Below, one piece after another: positions 1 to 9,346 of a DNA stretch of 64,000 bases. The position numbers and the translations under genes were made by a program. The stretch's first letter is position 1; each line of letters begins with the position of its first letter. The notes under the pieces are model-generated. The model made no database searches, was not told the DNA's origin, and saw only the letters and a list, made by a program, of their open reading frames with translations. The DNA comes from Carettochelys insculpta (taxonomy: Eukaryota; Chordata; Testudines; Carettochelyidae), in NCBI RefSeq assembly GCF_033958435.1, contig NC_134144.1:14874010-14938009 (forward strand). Reading direction: 5' to 3'.

Positions 1-84
1 GATTTGCAATCTAATCTGAAGCAGGAAATGACAGAAATCTTGAAATCTGCCACTTCAGAGGTTGCCAACCCAAGCTTTCACTTA

Positions 85-253
85 GGCTATGTCTACACTA
101 GCATTCCTCTTTTGAAAGAGGCATGCAAATGAGGGAAGTCAAAAATGCAAATGAGGCACAGATTTACATATAGGAAGAAGAGTTCTTTTGAAGCTGGGGA
201 TTACTTTTGGAAGAGCTGCACCCGCACCACTTTTCCGCTGTGTGGACAAACCC
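85..253. mobile_element. Short Harbinger-like MITE with TTA target duplication
   Basis: The left end reads GGCTATGTCTACACTAG and the right end CTGTGTGGACAAACCC, imperfect inverted repeats of the same type as the larger MITEs downstream. The element is flanked by TTA at 82-84 and 254-256. The inside has no coding sequence. The 3-bp duplication and terminal sequence fit PIF/Harbinger. Assignment to that superfamily is by resemblance to the other copies in this window. Confidence 0.7.
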
Positions 254-256
254 TTA

Positions 257-1863
257 GAGTGCTCAGTCCGTTGGGCTAGTGACTGTGGTGTGGTGGAAAA
301 CGACCGTGCATACCTCCATGTGCTGGTGGTGGCCACTGCAATATGAGGGTGACTTGTTACCGATGGAAGGAAGGCAGTGTTTTTGCATTTAAATGGGTTC
401 ACGAGTTACACTAAGGAGAGGGCTGCTTCGGGGATCCGTCGGAGCCCTGCTGACTCAGACACGTGCAGAGAACACAGCGTTATCTATCACCGCCAACTGC
501 CGTACTGCATCTCCTGTCAGGGCTGTCCACTTTTGGGGTTGATTCCTTCATGCTCTTTCAAATGAGAGATTGCAGCCACCCTGTGCTATGGCCTACGCCA
601 ATACTGAGGTCTTTCTGCTGTCAGAGATCCTGCAGCCTAGTTTTCACTAGTAGAAGCTGGAGTGAATCTGGCTTGTTTTCTGAATAGTACATATTCACAA
701 AGTACGTATGTGATGGCTCCACCTGTTAGGTAAATATCACTGTTTATAAAATTCTCTTGCCACAGATAGATATTGGAGAGGAGGGTATTCACTTTCACAT
801 AAAACTGCACTACAATAAACCTATGGATCTGGCTTAAACCAGAAGAAGATGGGAAAGTCAGAGCTAATCCAGTGATCATCAGCGTGAGTTTATTTATGCT
901 GTACCGCAAAATCATCTGGTTCCCATGCACTGCACAGCAATGACAGTTTTCTCTGTGTTTTTGTGTGAAGAACTTAGTTCGTGGTAGGAAAAATCACCCT
1001 ATCCGGACACCCGTGAATTACTGTACATTTTCAGGCTGTAATTTTTCTTAACGATGCATTGACAAAATAGTAATTTCTGTGCAGGTACATGCTGTCTATT
1101 AACCTCCACAGGAAGGGGAAATAAGCCATGCATTGTTGGAAAAGAAGGTCATGATCGTGGTAAAGTAATGGCAGAAATTTTTCTCTTTTATTTTAAAGAC
1201 CAATTTGTAAACATTCTTCAAACAACTGTGCACACAGTAATTCTCTATTTTTTTTTAAAAAATTCCCATGCCCAGATGTTTTTTATAGTAACCATAGACC
1301 TGTCCAAATGTTATTTGGTCATCCCCAGTTGTCACTGTGAGTCACATCACACATGTAGCCTCTTAACAGCACAGTGTAATCAAGCTGTAATTTATATTTT
1401 ATCTCCACTGATGATAGCTTTTAAAAATGTTGTGTGGTGTATTTGCTCTTTGATGCATGCTAAGCCCCTATTAGCATTAATGGGAGCAGTGTGTGCTAGG
1501 AGGGGAGAGTACACCTATTTTTGTTTTAAGTCAACAAGATTAATTGAATTTTGCTAACACTGCACACTTATCACTTCTGATTGTGATGGCAAATGCTGTA
1601 CACTACGGGCTGTTTTTCCAACTCATTTTTTTTTTAAGACGGATGGAACAATTACTCCTTTGTCTCCCTCATCTACAAATACAGTTCAAATTTGTTGCTG
1701 CTCTCATTTAAAAAAAAATATTGAGAACACCATGATAGCTCACGCCTGAATTTCTTGTCTTCTGGAAGCTATTGGGTACGCAACAAATGCAGGCTCGATC
1801 CCTTGTTTCAGAAGCTTGATGCTTGTTCGTCTCACAGTTTTTTTATTTCAATCGCCATTTAGT
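257..1863. other. Intron sequence without recognised feature
   Basis: Mixed-composition intron DNA. Open frames here, such as 1168-1557, show no domain, no codon bias and no splice or start context, and I regard them as chance. Confidence 0.6.
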
Positions 1864-2070
1864 CTTCGAGTGATTGCTCATGTCCATTCCAAGTTGGCTG
1901 TGTGCAGGCGCAAGCCCAGTCGCCAGAAGCTTTTTGCTCTACCCAGTAGCCATAGGGTTGGTGCGGCGCCTCCATGAGTGGTATAGATATGGCAACCAAT
2001 ATATGCACTGCCCGATCCCCCCTCCCCGCTCAGTTCCTTCTTGACCTGCTGCCAGTCATTGGAGCTCTTG
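1864..2070 (+). repeat. DIRS left inverted terminal repeat
   Basis: Begins near CTTCGAGTGATTGCTCATG and, read as reverse complement, matches 7737-7940 over about 200 bp with scattered substitutions. Shared blocks include the stretch around the word CCATAGGGT, the word CCAATATATGCACTGCCC, and CTCAGTTCCTTCTTG. Confidence 0.88.
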
Positions 2071-2235
2071 CTTTTTCTGCTCAGTTCTTTAGCTAGTAGC
2101 CTATTGTAGTTAAATAGTTCTTGAAGAAGTACTTGATAGTTAGTCTTAATGTTTTAACTAATAGCTGAGGCAGGGCTTTCCGTCCCCATTGGTGCCTCGG
2201 CACTGGGAAATGCGGGGCTCCTCAGGCTTTAAGAC

Positions 2236-4780
2236 TTGTTCAAAATGCAGACCCCGGTTTCAGCCTGTTTGATTTGCTTGCGGCAAGGACACTTGTGTGA
2301 TTGCTGTCCAATTTGTAAGGCCTTTAAGCCCAGAACTTTGAAACACGGGGCCCAACACCTTAAAGTCCTCTTAATGGAGGCAGCTCTTAAGCCTCAAGAG
2401 TCTCCAGCAGGAGTGGAGAGTGGAGCTTCCTCGGTGCAAAGTGCACTAGCGCTGTCAACCACGTTGCCGCCTAAGGATTCCCAGCACCCAGAGCAGGTGC
2501 AGGCACCGTTGCCTTCTCAGCGCCGTAGGAGTCAATCTCCAGTGCCAATGAAGAAGAGGAGGCACAAGAGGCATCGCTCACAAAGTCAAAGTGGGGTGGC
2601 CTCAAGTCCAAGGCTCCGGCACACACTGCCAAAGGGCAGGAGGCATGTCTGTTGAAGCCAGTATGGAGCAGGAGCCTGCAGGCACTAGATTTGCCCTCAA
2701 TGCCGGAGGCTTTGCAGATGAAGGACTTCCGCAGATGATGGTGCCAGGTCCTCCTCTGTCTATGGAGGACAGGCGCCGTAGCACTGAAACGGAGCGATCA
2801 GAGCCCATAAATGTGACACTGACGCCAACCCCTACACCCATGTTGATGCCGTCACTGACACTGTATTTGATGCCGAGCGCTCTGGTGCTGACCCAGCAGA
2901 TTGTGGGCCAGTTTCAGGTGCCCTGTACTCCGGCACTGGCACTGTCCTCTGTGTGCATGACATCAGTGCCGACTCCAGTGGCCATGCTGTGGTCATCTGC
3001 TGCTGAATCGGAGTCTGAGTTGCACTCCTTTTATTCAAACTCCGGACGGAGCGGGAGCTCACGAAGGTCGCACCATAGCTGTCGCAGGCACCATAGTCAT
3101 TGCTTGGACTATGGGGGTTGGCCACTGGCTTCGCAGGTGATTCAGCAATGGCCCTTCTGGACCATGAGGGCATTTCACAAGATGCAGGGCCAGGCTGTTG
3201 GAGCACCTTTAATGGTGCTGGGGCCCCTCCGATCCAGCACTCGGCACCATTGGCGTCACTGGGCGCCCCACCACTGGAACAAAGACAGGACATGGTGGTC
3301 ATTGTGGAGCCACCTGCATCTACTTTGTCAGCGTTGACCTTGGCACCATTGTCAGCGCCGTCACAGTGGGACTGGACCCCTTCAGTGCTGGTGCCATCCA
3401 TAATTGTGCCTACGGTGCCTATGGGGCAGGCACCATCCCAGGCACTGGCACTGACTCAATTACAGGGAGCAGCAACAGCGCCGTTTGTATCACTTGGGGT
3501 AGGGTTTTCTGGCCAGCCAGTGCCTATGTCAGCTCTGCCTATGGCACCCCCAGTTTGCCCATAATTTCCACGGGGTGCGGGGGGCAAGTGCCTGAACAGG
3601 TCTCCACTGTCCTTCCCCTCCAAATAGAGGCACAAGGGCTATCATCTTCTTCCTCCTCAGATGAGACAGTGGCGGGCTTATCGGCCTCACCTGTGTTGGA
3701 GGATGGCAGGGCTTTTCAACAGCTCCTGAGGAGAGTGGCCCAAAACTTGGGGGTGCAAGCAGAGGTGGTCAGGGATGAAATGGATCCTCTCACAGACATT
3801 TTGTCCTCCTTTGGCCCCACCAGGGTGGCTCTGCCAATAATCAAAACAATTGCCTCTATGGCTAAAATGGTTTAGTAAAACGGCCCATAGGAATGAGAAA
3901 CAGTACATTGTCCCATTCTAGGACAATGAACATTTGTTCTCGCACCCCCCACCTGACTCCCTGGTAGTGGACGTTGCTAACCATAGACAGCACCAAGGAT
4001 CCCAGGGTCCCTCCCCGAAAAATAGAGAAGCTAGATGCTTAGACCTCTATGGGAGGAAGGTCTATTCAACGGGAGGATTGTAATTCAGAATTGCTAACCA
4101 TCAGAACAAAAAAAGGCAGTCCAATTGCACTTTAAAGACTAACAAAATAATTGGCTCTGGTTAGCAGGTATGCTTATAATACAGTCAGCGCCCTGCGTAG
4201 GCTCTCTGAGATGGTGCTGCCCAAAGCCAAGCAGGACTTCACAGCTGAGGTGGAGGAGAACGAACTGATTTCAAGGGCACCCCTGCAGGCAGCATAGGAT
4301 GCTGCGGATGCTGCCACGAGGGTTATGGCCTCCAGAGCGGTAATGCGCATGGAGGCTTGGTTGCAGGTTTCGGGCCTGCCACATGAGGTCCAGCAGACAA
4401 TTTCCAGGACCTCCTGTTTGATGGCCCTACCCTATTTTCAGGTAAGACAGATAAAAGACTGCATAGTCTGAAAGACTCTAGGGTCACACTTACTCCTTGG
4501 GCCTGCATACACCTGACAACCAACGCAGGCATTTTAAACCCTGTCCTCAGCAAAGACAGTTTCCGCAGCCCCAAAGGGATGGCGGTAGAAGACAGAACAG
4601 GACGGGCAGGCACCATTCAGGCAAACAACCTGAGGGCCACCAAAAGGGCCCACAGGGACCCAAGCCTCAGTTTTGATGGGACAGTTGGGAGCATCGAGTC
4701 AATCTCGCCCACTCCAGCATCCCCAGTTTTTGTTTCACCTATCCCTCTTTTACCATACTTGGGTCCGGCATACGGTAGAG
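2236..4780 (+). pseudogene. DIRS gag-like region, degraded
   Basis: This lies between the left repeat and the reverse transcriptase, where DIRS elements carry their first (gag-like) gene. The first open piece (2236-2655) starts with a cysteine-rich segment, CLICLRQGHLCDCCPIC, resembling a small zinc-binding motif, followed by a basic, serine-rich part. Later pieces in other frames (2591-3337, 3100-3564, 3366-3875) are Pro/Ala/Thr rich. Frames change several times, so this is not a functional gene. The gag assignment is by position; the sequence itself is poorly conserved in this class. Confidence 0.6.
4107..4165 (+). mobile_element. Short PLE-tail-like insertion inside the DIRS element
   Basis: About 60 bp including the phrase CTTTAAAGACTAACAAAAT interrupts DIRS sequence: GCTAACCATCAG precedes it and CAGGTATGCT follows it. 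The phrase resembles the 3' tail found with Penelope-like elements elsewhere in this window (TTATAGACTAACAGA). The exact ends and a target duplication are not clear. Confidence 0.45.
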
Positions 4781-4787
4781 AGGGGAT

Positions 4788-5650
4788 ATGCTATTCAGTT
4801 CTCTTCGTAACCCTCCTTCCCAACCCGCTTCCCTGTCCCTCTTCAGGAACCCCTCACATGAGTTCCTGTTATGGCAGGAATTGCAATCCCTTCTAGGTTC
4901 TGGGGCCATAGAAGAAGTTCCTCCCAGGTTCAGGGGACAGGGGTTTTATTCCCAGTATTTCCTAACTCCAAAACCAAAGGGAGGCTTGAGACCCATCCTG
5001 GACCTAAGAGATCTCAACGAGTTCGTGAAAAAGATAATATTTTGTATGCTATCCCTGGGTCTCATACTCTCAATGCTGGAACGGGGGGATTGGTTTGCCA
5101 CTCTCGACTTACAGGACGCATATTTCCATATTTCAATTTACCCTTCTCACAGGAGGTTTCTCAGGTTCATGGCAGATGGGAACCATTATCAGTTCACAGT
5201 CCTGCCTTTCGTTCTGTCTGCGGCCCCAAGGGTCTTCACCAAATGCATGGTGGTAGTAGCTGCGCACCTACATAGGCAAGAGGTGCAGCTGTTCCCATAC
5301 CTGGACGACTGGGTAGTCAAGGGTTGTTCCAGGTAGCAGGTGATACAGCATGTACGGTTGATCTGTCAAACCTTTGTAAGCCTCAGCCTCTCAATCAATG
5401 AGGTGAAGACAGTGTTGGTCCTGTCTCAGTCAATAGAATTTGTAGGGCACACCTGGACACCAGGTATGCCAGGGCATTCCCGCCGGATGATAGGTTCAGG
5501 TCCATGAGGGCCGTGATCCAAAACATCCTGGCAGTTCCCACCATGACGGCCAGGTGCTGCCTGCATTTGCTGGGTCACATGGCAGCGTGCACCTTCATGG
5601 TACAGCATGCCAGGTTAAGGAAGCGCCCTCTACAGCTATGGCTGTCATCA
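4788..5650 (+). pseudogene. DIRS reverse transcriptase, broken
   Basis: The frame 4788-5336 gives a recognisable DIRS-class reverse transcriptase: the palm region PKGGLRPILDLRDLN, then TLDLQDAYFHI, and the catalytic box YLDDWVVKG (YLDD at about 5298-5309). A stop codon at 5334-5336 interrupts the frame. Reading continues in the same frame after it with SLSINEVKTVLVLSQSIEFV, the thumb segment typical of DIRS RT, to about 5450. Sequence beyond that shifts frame (AVIQNILAVPTM and following, to about 5650). Family assignment is secure and function is lost. Confidence 0.92.
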
Positions 5651-5714
5651 GTGTATCACCCTGTAAGAGACAGTTAAGACTTGATGGTTATGGTGCCAAC
5701 CCAGACTTTGTTGA

Positions 5715-6060
5715 ACCTGCACTGGTGTTTAGATGAGCAGACCACCCTCACAGGAGTCCCCTTTGCACCTCAGCAGCCCTCACTTTCCCAAGTAGTGGAC
5801 CCTTCGGAACGGGGTGGTGAGCACATCTGGGTCAGCTACGAACCCAGGCTCTCTGGAGTGTGTCAGACCTTCAGCTCCACATAAATGTGAGGGAGCTCAA
5901 AGCCGTCCGACTAGCATGTGTGACTTTCAAGGCCAATCTGACAGGACATTGCATGTCAGTCACTACAGACAACAGGACAACAATGTACTATATCAACAAA
6001 CAGGGATTGGGGGGGTGCACACTTCTCTCCCCTGTGTCACAAGGCCATGATGCTCTGGAA
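5715..6060 (+). pseudogene. DIRS RNase H domain, broken
   Basis: Downstream of the RT, one frame gives LQLHINVRELKAVRLACVTF, carrying the catalytic glutamate of RNase H (E of RELKAV, about 5890), then VTTDNRTTMYYINKQG, carrying a catalytic aspartate in TDN (5966-5974). The N-terminal strand with the first aspartate lies in a different frame just before, so at least one frameshift splits the domain. RT-RNase H order is standard for DIRS. Confidence 0.8.
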
Positions 6061-6124
6061 CTTCTGCATACAGCAAAACATCATGCTGCAGGCTGTTTAG
6101 CTGCCAGGTGTCCACGATTCACTG

Positions 6125-6580
6125 GTGGACCAACTCAGCAAGTCCTTTACGGATGGCAAGTGGTCTCTCCACGCAGAGGTCATTCATTCTGTTTTCTGGA
6201 AGTGGAGGTATTCCCAGGTGAACCTGTTCGCCTTCCACCTCAGTGCGAAATGTGTGATGTTTTGCTCCTACCACAATCAGAGCCCGGGGTCCTGGGCAGA
6301 CGCCTTCAGTGTCTCCTTGTCGGGCAGGCTGACGTATGCATTCCCTCCAATTATGCCAGTTCACAGGGTCCTCCTCAAGGTTCACTCAGAAGGGGCATTG
6401 ATCATCTTGGTGGCACTGGCATGGGCCCATCAACACCAGTACTCAACCCTCCTACACCTGTCTATCCACAAGCCGATGACGTTGCCGATCTGGCTGGACC
6501 TGCTGCTGCAGCAAGAGGAGAGACTGCAGCATCCCAGTCTCCAGTCGCTTCAACTTACAGCATGGACACTCTGTGGATGA
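6125..6580 (+). pseudogene. DIRS conserved block between RNase H and recombinase
   Basis: The 151-codon frame contains LHAEVIHSVFWKW, QVNLFAFHLSAKCVMFCS, GSWADAFSV and LTYAFPPI, which match in order the conserved block following RNase H in vertebrate DIRS elements. This region is often annotated as methyltransferase-like, an assignment I cannot confirm. It is followed by LPIWLDLLLQQEERLQHP. The frame begins out of register with the RNase H. Confidence 0.7.
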
Positions 6581-6689
6581 GGGACCAGGAGCCGACCTGT
6601 TTGGATCCCATAAAGGAAGTATTGTTAAATGGTAGAAAACCCTCCACGAGGGTGACTTATTGGGTAAGTGGAAAAGGTTTTCGGCGTGA

Positions 6690-7587
6690 GTGTCTCACAG
6701 AAGGCTGTCTCCCTTGCAAGTCCCCATCCCTTTGATTTTAGATTACCTATGGGGTCTGGTACAAGAAGGCTTATCCCTTTCCTCAGTTAGGGTGCACTTA
6801 ACTGCTATCTCAGCCTTTCACCTGGATCATGGAACATCTTTTGTGTTCTCAGACCCCATAGTCAAAAGGTTTCTGAAAGGTTTAGAAAGACTCAAGCCAC
6901 AGGTTTGGGCACCACTGCTCCCATGGGATCTCAATTTGGTGTTATCCAAGCTTGTGGGGGCCCCGTTTGAACCCTGGCTCCCTGCTGTTTCTGAGTTACA
7001 AAACAGCATTTTTGGTGGCAATCGCCTCAGCCAGGAGGCCATCTGAGTTGAGGGCACTTTCAGTGGACACTTTGCGCACAGAGTTTCACAAGGATAAGGT
7101 TAGGCTGAGATGTCACCCCATGTTTTTGCCTAAAGTGGTCTCTGCATTTCATGTTAACCAAGAAATTTCCCTACCAGTATTTTACCCAACGCCCCATGCC
7201 TCCCCAAGGGAGCAATGTTTACATACCTTGGATGTTAGAAGGGCACTGGCCTTTTATATGGATAGGACTAGGCCCTTTAGAAGAACACAGCAACTCCTTG
7301 TAGCAGTTGCAGATAAGATGAAGGGCCATCCAGTCTCCTCCCAGCAGATTTTCTCCTGCATGGTGACGTGCATCAAGGAGTGTTACAAGATTGCAGGGGT
7401 TCCTCACCAGCCAGTTAGGGCACACTCCACGAAAACTCAGGCTTTCTCTGTGGCGTATTTGGCACAGGTGCCTATCCAGGACATCTGCAGGGAAGCCACT
7501 TGGTCCTCAATTCATATGTTTGCAGCACACTACACTTCGATGCAGCATGCGTGGGAAGACACTGTGGTGGGCAGGGCTGTCCTGTAG
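6690..7587 (+). pseudogene. DIRS tyrosine recombinase, frameshifted
   Basis: Two frames make up the recombinase. Frame 6690-7046 gives the N-terminal SAM-like part (PLILDYLWGLVQEGLSLSSV, HLTAISAFH), then the reading shifts into frame 6952-7587. That second part has the first arginine box (IASARRPSEL, about 7020-7050), the box PVRAHSTKTQAFS with histidine at 7423-7425, ICREATWSS and FAAHYTSM, which supplies the candidate catalytic tyrosine. In the family the histidine box is normally H-x-x-R; here the fourth position reads lysine (codon 7432-7434). The frame ends at 7587, close to the internal complementary region, as usual. Confidence 0.9.
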
Positions 7588-7636
7588 TCCATTCAGGGCT
7601 CCAACCCCACCTTCTAGGCATTGGCTTGCATTCACC

Positions 7637-7736
7637 CAACTTGGAATGGACATGAGCAATCACTCGAACAAGAAAACACAGTTACCTGTTCTGTAACTGG
7701 TGTTCTTCGAGATGTGTTGCTCGTGTCCATTCCAAA
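7637..7736 (+). repeat. DIRS internal complementary region
   Basis: Part A (7637-7668, including ATGAGCAATCACTCGAA) is the reverse complement of the left terminus at 1867-1899. Part B (7679-7736, including GTTACCTGTTCTGTAACTGG) is the reverse complement of the right terminus at 7921-7977. This juxtaposition of both termini is unique to DIRS-like elements and is thought to template circle completion. Confidence 0.9.
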
Positions 7737-7977
7737 ACCCTCCCGCCTTCTCCACTGTCAGAACAGCCGGCAAGAAGGAACTGAGCCGTGGGATGGGGGG
7801 GAGGGCAGTGCATATATTGGTCGCCATATCGGCGCTACTCCAGGGTGCGCCGCACCGACCCTATGGCTGCCGGCTAGGGCAGAAAGCTTCTGGCAACTGG
7901 GAATGCGCCAGCGCACACCCGACTTGGAATGGACATGACCAACACATCTCAAAGAACACCAGTTACGGAACAGGTAG
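7737..7977 (-). repeat. DIRS right inverted terminal repeat
   Basis: Reverse complement of the left repeat over about 200 bp, then the extra terminal part ending near CAGTTACGGAACAGGTAGCTG. The right end extends about 40 bp beyond what pairs with the left end. Confidence 0.88.
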
Positions 7978-9198
7978 CTGTCTTTTTCTTGCCCTTGAAC
8001 AACATGTCTGCTATAAAGCAAAAGGAAGCATATGGAATATATGCTGGAAAGCTGTTGAAATGAATCGCTCTCAACTAGTTCCTCATTCCCATTTAGAAAC
8101 TGGTCTTGCACTTGAGTGAGGGTTCCTCGTGGACCCGATCTTTTCCCTTTGCACCTAGCTCAGATAATTAATATGTTGCAAATGAAAAGTGATACAGAAG
8201 GGCAGTGTGGCTGCCTTGTTTATTTTTCAAATTAGCTGCTGTCTTTTTGCAGCTGCAAAAAAGAATTAGAGCTGTTGGTTTAAAGATCGTTTTAACCAAG
8301 TAACCCATAAAGATTTATTTGGGGCCCAATAAAATAAGTGGCCTTATATATAATCACAAACTGTATCATTATCTTTGGTTACGGTGTTTACTCTTGTGGA
8401 GCAATTATTAAACTGCATTTTAAAAAAGCCAATACACAAGAAATGCCACTAGCAGTTTTGTTACAATATTAAAGGAAGCTCAGACTAAAACTAGATGAAA
8501 GCGAACATATATATCCATGTCAGACTTCCTACCATTTTGCACGCTCATATTGATTTCTTTTGACATGGTCTTCTTTTATTGAACACCACATTTTTTTAAA
8601 AATCCCTTATCCATAACAGTATGTGCTAGGCTAGGAGCAATTGTAAAAGGAAACCAAAGTATATTAAACCTGCCTGAAGTCAAAATGTAATGTAACACCT
8701 GTAGTCTGCAATTTGTCATCACTTCATAGATACTTTTTTAATAACAGTTTGGCTTTTCCTGACTTTTGACCTTAGGATACTCTATAATCCAAGAAAAGCA
8801 ACAGACCTAAACCACAGTCTTTAACGCAGCTTTATGGTGTCAAGATATAAAAGCACTGACTTGTGAATGAACCCGAAGAAAATACTTCTGTTGGGACTGT
8901 AACTAGGATTGCAATATTTATCAAAATGAATATAATTTGCAAGGCTTAAAAAAAAAAAAGAAAAAAAAAACCATGTTGCATTAACTACTTTAAAAGGAAA
9001 AAAAATGAGCACAGGTGCAAATTTGTAACTTCTCTTACAGGTTCTCATGCAGACATTCCTAAGATCATTTAAAGCATCTCAGCACAGGAATTCTGGCTAA
9101 TTAATGTTATGGGCAGTGTGACTGACCCTCCTAAACCTGTTTGTGTCTAGTTTTATTTACTGTAACGTTGTTCCGCTCTGTTCTTATATAATACAATG
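7978..9198. other. Intron sequence, AT-rich, no gene seen
   Basis: AT-rich intron DNA with short A and T runs (for example 8946-8971). I see no repeat family or coding sequence I can name. Confidence 0.6.
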
Positions 9199-9338
9199 CA
9201 GTGCTTTTTAGTGCCAGTACTTGCAGGTACTGAGTACCAGCACCTCCGCAGCTCCCGCCATGGCATTGGCTGAGGGGCAGGGGCAGGAGCGGGCTGAGTA
9301 CCGTCTCCTTTTTTGTTTAAAAAAAAAAAAAGGCACTG
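9199..9338. mobile_element. hAT-type MITE, 140 bp, with 8-bp target duplication
   Basis: Flanked by a perfect 8-bp direct repeat ATACAATG at 9191-9198 and 9339-9346. The left end starts CAGTGCTTTTTAGTGCC and the right end finishes AAAAAGGCACTG, so the termini are inverted and begin with CAGTG as in hAT transposons. No coding capacity. The intact duplication means the boundaries are exact. Confidence 0.85.
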
Positions 9339-9346
9339 ATACAATG

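Larger units (their letters stand above)
1864..7977 (+). mobile_element. DIRS-type tyrosine-recombinase retrotransposon, degraded
   Basis: An about 6.1-kb element inserted in the SATB2 intron, same strand as the gene. DIRS elements replicate by reverse transcription but integrate with a tyrosine recombinase instead of a DDE integrase, and they have split inverted repeats instead of LTRs. All hallmarks are visible: inverted terminal repeats (1864-2070 and 7737-7977), an internal complementary region (7637-7736) that repeats the complements of both termini side by side, and in order a gag-like region, reverse transcriptase, RNase H, a further conserved DIRS block, and a tyrosine recombinase. 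The reading frames are broken by an in-frame stop and several frameshifts, so it is inactive. The left end may be slightly truncated relative to the right. No target duplication is expected for this class, and none is evident. Confidence 0.93.

Noticed and set aside
1168..1557. 129-codon open frame in the SATB2 intron
   Set aside because: No domain, unremarkable composition, and no start or splice context. Such lengths occur by chance in AT-rich intron.
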